Of a stretch of 10,428 bases of DNA, positions 6,038 to 10,428 are shown piece by piece. Source of the DNA: JAVVFH01 sp032250585 (GTDB lineage Bacteria; Pseudomonadota; Gammaproteobacteria; Xanthomonadales; SZUA-36); assembly GCA_032250585.1 (NCBI GenBank), contig JAVVFH010000120.1, forward strand, positions 1 through 10,428, given 5' to 3'. Position numbers and translations under genes: made by a program. Positions within the stretch are counted from its first letter, which is position 1, and each line of letters starts with the position of its first letter. Below the pieces are notes generated by a model. The model was not told the origin of the DNA and made no database searches. It saw nothing but the letters and a program-made list of their open reading frames with translations.

Positions 6038-7455
6038 CAAGCAATCCACTTGGAGCCTACGGCGACTGGATCGCCTCGGTCGGGGCGAACTGGCCGCAAT
6101 CCGCCATGGACGCCGCCTATCGGGAACTGATCGACACGGTCGCCGTGATGGTCCCGGGGGCTGTCACCCCGGTTGCACGCAAAGTACTGGGTCGGGTGCG
6201 CCGATGGGGAGCGGGCGAGTGCACCGGCGTGGGCACGAAAGAGCGCCTGGCCTTGCCGTGGGCGGCCCTGCTCAACGGAACGGCGGGTCACGCACTGGAC
6301 TTCGACGACAATTTCGACCCGGCAAAAGCGCACGTTTCAACCGTCTTGTGGCCCACGATCCTGGCCGTTGCCGAACAGGAAGCCAGCTCCCCCGCGGCTT
6401 GCCTGGATGCCTATATCACCGCATTGCAGATTCAGGGGCGCATCGGCCAGGGCCTGAACCCGCCGCACCGCAAGCGCGGCTGGCACGCAACGGCGACGAC
6501 CGGCGCACTCGGCGCGGCGGCCGCGACAGCGCGCCTGCTCGGCCTGGACGCGACACAGTCGGCGATGGCGCTGTCGCTAGCGACCAGCACGGCCGGCGGT
6601 TTCATGTCGCAATTTGGCACTATGGCCAAGCCGCTACACGCCGGAAACGCGGCCAAGGGCGGCATTCTGTCGGCCTGCTTCGCCCAGGACGGCATGACGG
6701 CGGGCTGGCATACCCTCGATGGCCCGATCGGAATGAACACCCTGATGGTGGGCCCCGACCGGGAAGCGCTGCGCGAGGCCCTTCGCGAGCCGGAGCATGG
6801 CCAAACGCTGACCTTCAATACCGAGTCGGTCGGCGAGCCGCTACTGATCACCGAACACCTTTTTCGCGTCAAGCGCTTCCCGACCTGCGGCAGCGCTCAC
6901 CGTTCCCTGGATGCCATGCTCGCTTTGCGCGAAGCACACGGTTTCGAGGCAGCGCAGATCGAACGCGTCGACGTGCATGCCCCGGCAATGCACCTGAAAA
7001 ACCTGATGTACCAGCGCCCCCGAGACGGTTTGCAAGGCAAATTTTCAGTGGAATATCCACTGGCCTGCGCGATCATCCAGGGCGAATGCACGCTGGCGGA
7101 TTTCACCGACGCGGCCGTCACGCGCAGTACCCACCAGCAGCTTTTCGAACGCATCCACCGCCATCCGATCGACCGGCCGGAGACCGAGGTCGACACGACG
7201 ATCCGCGTCACGCTCAGGGGCGGCCGGGTCGTGGAGAAATCCGTTTTCATGCCGCTCGGCAGCAAAGTCGCTCCGTTTCCGACCGAGCAGTACTGGCGGA
7301 AGTTCGACCAGTGCACGGCCGGCGTGATGCAACCCGGAGACCGGCAGCGATTGCGCGAGGCGCTGCAAAACTTCACTGAATTGCCCACGGCTGGCGACAT
7401 GACCCGCTGCATGGGCGTCGATCTCGAGTCTCTGGGCACGTCCGGACCCGCGTGA
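6034..7455 (+). CDS. MmgE/PrpD family protein
   Basis: Members of this family include 2-methylcitrate dehydratase (PrpD), cis-aconitate decarboxylase and epimerases of iminodisuccinate-type acids. All act on small polycarboxylic or carboxylated substrates without cofactor. The 473-residue length is normal. The all-helical N-terminal domain (about 5-260) carries GHALDFDD (85-92), GWHATATTGALGAAAA (149-164) and FGTMAKPLHAGNAAKGG (194-210). The C-terminal domain (about 270-455) carries KRFPTCGSAHRSLDA (280-294) and KFSVEYPLA (336-344). The active-site segments look intact. The gene starts 4 bases inside sulfotransferase B and has no propionate-catabolism genes (prpB, prpC) nearby, so a methylcitrate-cycle role is unlikely. 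Its tight coupling suggests it prepares or alters an acidic building block for the same product (inference). The reaction is unknown. Confidence 0.92.
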   Translation: MTSNPLGAYGDWIASVGANWPQSAMDAAYRELIDTVAVMVPGAVTPVARKVLGRVRRWGAGECTGVGTKERLALPWAALLNGTAGHALDFDDNFDPAKAHVSTVLWPTILAVAEQEASSPAACLDAYITALQIQGRIGQGLNPPHRKRGWHATATTGALGAAAATARLLGLDATQSAMALSLATSTAGGFMSQFGTMAKPLHAGNAAKGGILSACFAQDGMTAGWHTLDGPIGMNTLMVGPDREALREALREPEHGQTLTFNTESVGEPLLITEHLFRVKRFPTCGSAHRSLDAMLALREAHGFEAAQIERVDVHAPAMHLKNLMYQRPRDGLQGKFSVEYPLACAIIQGECTLADFTDAAVTRSTHQQLFERIHRHPIDRPETEVDTTIRVTLRGGRVVEKSVFMPLGSKVAPFPTEQYWRKFDQCTAGVMQPGDRQRLREALQNFTELPTAGDMTRCMGVDLESLGTSGPA

Positions 7456-7497
7456 GCCCCGCATTGAACATGGATAATCGCCGCCGTGGCTGGCCGG

Positions 7498-7517
7498 GAG
7501 GACGGTTCCCGTCGCTC
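7498..7517 (+). other. hairpin after the MmgE/PrpD gene, possible weak terminator
   Basis: GACGG at 7501-7505 and CCGTC at 7509-7513 pair around a TTC loop. Past a single bulged G at 7514, GAG (7498-7500) and CTC (7515-7517) extend the stem. There is no T-run after it, so intrinsic termination is doubtful; it could stabilise the 3' end of the operon message. Confidence 0.25.
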
Positions 7518-7610
7518 AGTACATACCCCGTCCAGCAAGTGCGGACAGCCGGAAGAATGGGGTTACAGAACACCTGGCAAAGTGAAAGACATCAGGTACT
7601 TAACGTTTCC

Positions 7611-7641
7611 TTTACTCCATCGACGTGCAACACACTATAAT
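7611..7641 (+). promoter_or_regulatory. putative sigma-70 type promoter for the acyl-AMP ligase operon
   Basis: A perfect TATAAT at 7636-7641 sits in a locally AT-rich stretch. TTTACT at 7611-7616 is a partial -35 match with a long 19-base spacing. Predicted initiation near 7648 gives a leader of roughly 180 bases. The -10 is convincing, the -35 weak, so an activator may help. Confidence 0.5.
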
Positions 7642-7755
7642 AGCCACAAAAAATTACGAACCAGACGATGAAAAGAAACGACAAAACAGAGGCGCCGCCG
7701 AGGCGTCCCGGCACGGCCGTGGGATGCCCTCACGCGCAATGAATTTGAAGGGCCG

Positions 7756-7771
7756 GTACTCACTCGAGTAC
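7756..7771 (+). repeat. inverted repeat / hairpin in the 5' leader
   Basis: GTACTC and GAGTAC form a perfect 6-base-pair stem with the loop ACTC, about 55 bases before the ATG at 7827. It could be an RNA hairpin or an operator half-site pair. No function can be assigned from sequence alone. Confidence 0.35.
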
Positions 7772-7826
7772 GCTGAACGGGTCTGCTGACATTGTCGCCA
7801 CGCATCACTGAAGGGTTGCGAACTGC

Positions 7827-9632
7827 ATGAAAAAAGAAAACCGACCGCCGCAACTGGTTTCGCCCGAATTGCATCCGACACCGGTAAATCGGGACCTGCC
7901 GCTTCGTTCCGAGGGGTTTGGCAATCTGGTCGAGGCGCTGGAGTACGCGGCCCGCGGCGACAGCGGCTTCAATTTTTACGATCACTCGGGCCAGATCGAA
8001 TTCGTATTGCCCTACAAACAATTGCTCGAGGAAGCGCGGGTGCTGGCCCGGAAGCTGACCTCGCTGGGCTGCGCGCGCGGTTCTCGGGTTGGCATCGTCG
8101 CGGAAACCGACCCGATGTTCCACCGCTTTTTCTTCGCCTGCCAAATGGCCGGGCTGGTACCCATCCCGGTACCGGCCGGCATTCAGCTGGGCGCACACAA
8201 AGCCTATGTGTCGCAGGTTCGGCGCATGCTGCTTTCCTGTGGTGCGCAGATCGCCGTGGCGCCCGTTTCGCATGCACCGCTGCTCGCCGAAGTGGCCGCA
8301 TCGCTGGAACTGGTAATGAGCGGGCCGCCAGCGGATTTCGATGCGCTGCCGGAATCCTCCCAACCCCTGCGGCCCCTGGCGGGCAGCGAGCTGGCCTACC
8401 TGCAATACACCTCGGGCAGCACGCGCTTTCCGCGGGGCGTCAAGATCAGCCAGGATACGGCACTGGAAAATCTGAGGCGGATTTCCCGCAACGGCATGCA
8501 ACTCACGGCGACGGACCGCTTTGCATCCTGGCTGCCGTTCTACCACGACATGGGGATGATCGGCTTCATCCTGGTTCCCCTGATTGCGCAGCTGTCGGTG
8601 GACTACATCAGCACCCGCACCTTTGCAATGCGCCCGCGCCTCTGGCTGAAGATGATTTCCGACAATCGCGGAACCATTTCGTCCAGTCCGACATTCGGTT
8701 ATGCCTTGTGCGCGCGGCGGCTGCGGCCGGAGGATTGCGAACGCTATGATCTGAGTTCCTGGCGTGCCGCCTGCGTTGGCGCGGAACCGATCAAGCCGAA
8801 GCCGCTGGCGGATTTCGCGGAGGCTTTGGCTCCCTGTGGCTTCGACGCCAAAGCCTTCACCGCATGCTATGGCATGGCCGAGACCGTACTGGCGGTCAGC
8901 TTCACACCGCTGGGTCAGGGAATCCACGTGGACACCGTCGACGCGGAGCAGATGGCCACGAGCGGAGCGGCTGTGCCAGTGCCGGCCAACCAGCTGAAAG
9001 CGGCCAGTTATGTCGATTGTGGCGCACTGCTGCCGGGCTTCAGCCTGTCTATTCGCAACGACGCCGGCACCGAACTGCCCGAACGCCAGTGCGGGCGCAT
9101 CTTCCTCAAGGGACCCAGCGTCATGGGCGGCTACTTCGACGACCCCGAAACGACGGCGGAAGTCCTGAGCGAGGAAGGCTGGATGGATACCGGTGACATC
9201 GGCTACCGCGTCGGCTCGCACCTTTTCATTACCGCGCGCAGCAAAGATGTGATCATCATCAAGGGCCGGAACCTCTGGCCTCATGACATGGAAAGCACCG
9301 TCGAGCAACTGAGCCAGATCCGGCTCGGTGGCGTCGCGGCATTCGCAATTCCCCAGGGCGATGAGGAAGACCAGGTCGTCATCGTCGCGGAGACACGCCA
9401 CCGTGATCCCGAACGCCGTGAAGAACTGGTCCACCAGATCTGGTCCCTGATACACGAACATTTCGGCGTCAACGTACTGGTGGATCTGGTCAAGCCTGGA
9501 ACGCTGCCGCGAACGTCTTCAGGCAAGCTGTCGCGAAGTCAATCGCGGCAGGCTTATTTCGAACGCAGCGAGCGGTTAGAGCCCGGTGCCACGAAAACGA
9601 TCCCGGGAACGGCGGCGCTCAAAACTGCCTGA
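7827..9632 (+). CDS. fatty-acyl-AMP ligase / acyl-ACP synthetase (FAAL-type)
   Basis: Activates a fatty acid with ATP to acyl-AMP and then passes it to a carrier protein (usual for FAALs) or CoA. The 601-residue ANL-superfamily protein shows YTSGST (194-199) as the ATP P-loop and WLPFYHDMGMIG (235-246), a marker of the FAAL/acyl-ACP group. It also shows VGAEPI (317-322), CYGMAE (347-352), DTGDIGY (454-460) and KGRN (479-482). In the C-terminal domain the adenylation lysine is in PRTSSGKLSR (561-570, Lys567). No carrier domain is fused, so an acyl carrier protein should be encoded elsewhere. The ATG at 7827 has AAGGG 11 bases upstream. The gene has its own promoter region and is followed after 33 bases by an NAD(P)-dependent reductase. 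That pairing resembles the ceramide genes of Caulobacter. FAALs also serve lipopeptide and polyketide pathways, but none is seen here. Confidence 0.93.
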   Translation: MKKENRPPQLVSPELHPTPVNRDLPLRSEGFGNLVEALEYAARGDSGFNFYDHSGQIEFVLPYKQLLEEARVLARKLTSLGCARGSRVGIVAETDPMFHRFFFACQMAGLVPIPVPAGIQLGAHKAYVSQVRRMLLSCGAQIAVAPVSHAPLLAEVAASLELVMSGPPADFDALPESSQPLRPLAGSELAYLQYTSGSTRFPRGVKISQDTALENLRRISRNGMQLTATDRFASWLPFYHDMGMIGFILVPLIAQLSVDYISTRTFAMRPRLWLKMISDNRGTISSSPTFGYALCARRLRPEDCERYDLSSWRAACVGAEPIKPKPLADFAEALAPCGFDAKAFTACYGMAETVLAVSFTPLGQGIHVDTVDAEQMATSGAAVPVPANQLKAASYVDCGALLPGFSLSIRNDAGTELPERQCGRIFLKGPSVMGGYFDDPETTAEVLSEEGWMDTGDIGYRVGSHLFITARSKDVIIIKGRNLWPHDMESTVEQLSQIRLGGVAAFAIPQGDEEDQVVIVAETRHRDPERREELVHQIWSLIHEHFGVNVLVDLVKPGTLPRTSSGKLSRSQSRQAYFERSERLEPGATKTIPGTAALKTA

Positions 9633-9652
9633 ATCTGCATGCCTGATTTCCT

Positions 9653-9656
9653 GGAG
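9653..9656 (+). promoter_or_regulatory. ribosome-binding site deciding the reductase start at 9666
   Basis: GGAG lies 9 bases before the ATG at 9666. An in-frame ATG at 9639 would add nine residues (MPDFLEQRD) but has no such site and would push the nucleotide-binding strand away from the N-terminus. Confidence 0.6.
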
Positions 9657-9665
9657 CAACGGGAC

Positions 9666-10428
9666 ATGACCGTCGCCGGGCCCGTCGTCCTGACCGGAGC
9701 GACCGGCTTTATCGGCCGGCGCATCCAGGTCGCCTTATGCGAGGCCGGGTACCCGCTGCGGGCCATTGTCCGGCCTGGATCACGCAACCGCCGCCACGTC
9801 AATCCACGCTGTGAACTTATCGAATGCTCCCTCGGCGACGAGCCCGGCCTGGCCACGGCGCTGGCCGGTGCCGGTGCCGTCGTGTATTGTGCCGGCCGCG
9901 TGCGCGGCGGGTCTCTGGACGATTTCCTGCCGGCCAATGTCGAGGGCGTAAAAGCCGTATTACGCGCGCTGCCGGGCGAGGAAGACTCGCCGCCCGTGCT
10001 GCTGATTTCCTCGCTGGCCGCCGGCCGACCGCAACTGTCCGACTATGCACGCAGCAAATCGCTCGGCGAAGCCGCGCTGCGAAAGAACGCAGGCGGCGCC
10101 TGGAGCATCCTCCGCCCACCGGCAGTCTACGGCCCGGGGGACCGCGAAATGCGGGCGATCCTGAACATGGTCCGCCGCGGCATCATCGTGCATGCCGGGC
10201 CGCACAACCAACGCGTGTCACTGCTGCATGTCGACGACCTGGCGGCCGCCGTCACGGCCTGGCTCGGCGCGTGGCGCAACTGCCGCGGATCGACTTACGC
10301 CATCGACGACGGCCGGCCGGGCGCTTACGACTGGAGCGCGATGGCGGCCGCGGCCGGGCACGCCCATTACCGGCGTTTTCGCATTCCGGCGGGCTTGCTG
10401 AGCGCGCTCGGTTACTGCAACCTGATGT
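9666..10428 (+). CDS. NAD(P)-dependent epimerase/dehydratase or ceramide-type reductase (extended SDR), C-terminus cut by window edge
   Basis: The 254 visible residues start with a Rossmann strand and the GATGFIG dinucleotide motif (11-17). These are followed by VYCAG (73-77), an ANVEG segment (90-94), SSLA (115-118), the catalytic YARSK (Tyr127 and Lys131) and LRPPAVYGPGD (149-159). HVDDLAAA (188-195) is also typical of the extended short-chain dehydrogenase family. The frame is open to the last base; the stop is outside the window. Such proteins epimerise, dehydrate or reduce sugar nucleotides or lipids. With a FAAL-type acyl activating gene 33 bases upstream, the best guess is a lipid-active reductase like CerR of bacterial ceramide synthesis. 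A nucleotide-sugar epimerase serving the neighbouring glycan genes is the main alternative. Family is certain, substrate is inferred. Confidence 0.88.
   Translation, partial: MTVAGPVVLTGATGFIGRRIQVALCEAGYPLRAIVRPGSRNRRHVNPRCELIECSLGDEPGLATALAGAGAVVYCAGRVRGGSLDDFLPANVEGVKAVLRALPGEEDSPPVLLISSLAAGRPQLSDYARSKSLGEAALRKNAGGAWSILRPPAVYGPGDREMRAILNMVRRGIIVHAGPHNQRVSLLHVDDLAAAVTAWLGAWRNCRGSTYAIDDGRPGAYDWSAMAAAAGHAHYRRFRIPAGLLSALGYCNLM

Larger units (their letters stand above)
7456..7826 (+). other. 371-base intergenic region and 5' leader of the acyl-AMP ligase operon
   Basis: No convincing gene is seen. The first part has a weak hairpin (7498-7517) without a T run. Around 7590-7680 the base composition turns AT-rich, and a perfect TATAAT lies at 7636-7641. 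Downstream, a leader of about 180 bases holds a 10-base palindrome, CACGGCCGTG (7712-7721). It also holds a perfect 6-base-pair hairpin with a 4-base loop (7756-7771). AAGGG at 7811-7815 lies 11 bases before the ATG at 7827. Three tiny reading frames (7452-7640, 7668-7742 and 7739-7789) are open but lack ribosome-binding sites or protein-like composition. Confidence 0.6.

Noticed and set aside
5904..7379. 491-codon plus-strand frame overlapping sulfotransferase B and the MmgE/PrpD gene
   Set aside because: It is a frame-shifted shadow rich in Arg, Gly and Pro. The MmgE/PrpD frame has the family motifs and a ribosome-binding site.
7452..7640. 62-codon frame starting GTG in a GTGA overlap with the MmgE/PrpD stop
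   Set aside because: The overlap imitates the real junction at 3730, but there is no good ribosome-binding site, the residues look non-protein-like, and the frame ends inside the TATAAT box. It is probably chance.
7668..7789. Two tiny overlapping frames (24 and 16 codons, 7668-7742 and 7739-7789) in the leader of the acyl-AMP ligase gene
   Set aside because: No ribosome-binding site before the first, and no recognisable attenuator features such as repeated codons of one amino acid. Short open frames are common by chance.
7635..9461. 608-codon minus-strand frame opposite the acyl-AMP ligase
   Set aside because: It is long but antisense to a protein with all ANL motifs. Its own translation is rich in Arg, Gln and His, with no recognisable domain.

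Overview
This is a GC-rich window (clearly above 60% by eye, third codon positions mostly G or C). It holds seven whole genes, plus one cut gene at each end. The proteins and the tight gene packing suggest a Gram-negative proteobacterium, perhaps a gammaproteobacterium or alphaproteobacterium. No rRNA, tRNA, transposase, integrase or CRISPR is visible, so the lineage is an inference.

Layout. Positions 1-2694 form a leftward operon. It is read in the order sulfotransferase A (2694-1552), family 2 glycosyltransferase (1532-726), then a UDP-N-acetylhexosamine 6-dehydrogenase of the TviB/WbpO/WbpA type (717-1, running off the window). A 160-base divergent spacer (2695-2854) separates it from a rightward four-gene operon. 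That operon is a calcineurin-like metallophosphoesterase (2855-3733), a TagF-like CDP-glycerol glycerophosphotransferase relative (3730-4902), sulfotransferase B (4922-6037) and an MmgE/PrpD-family protein (6034-7455). Two of its three junctions are 4-base stop/start overlaps. A 371-base spacer (7456-7826) follows, with a perfect TATAAT box. After it comes a third unit: a fatty-acyl-AMP ligase or acyl-ACP synthetase (7827-9632) and an NAD(P)-dependent epimerase/reductase (9666 to the window end, cut).

How the genes may work together (inference). The dehydrogenase, glycosyltransferase, TagF-like enzyme and two sulfotransferases look like a locus that makes an acidic surface glycan or glycolipid carrying uronic acid, phosphoglycerol-like and sulfate groups. 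The two sulfotransferases are clear paralogues, one on each side of the divergent spacer. The acyl-AMP ligase plus reductase pair resembles the acyl-ACP synthetase and CerR pair of the bacterial ceramide pathway described in Caulobacter. Lipid-anchor or sphingolipid synthesis may therefore begin at the right edge. Missing partners (acyl carrier protein, serine palmitoyltransferase, polymerase, exporter) would have to lie outside the window.

The most notable local oddity is a run of nine G in the reading frame of the glycosyltransferase, a possible phase-variation switch.
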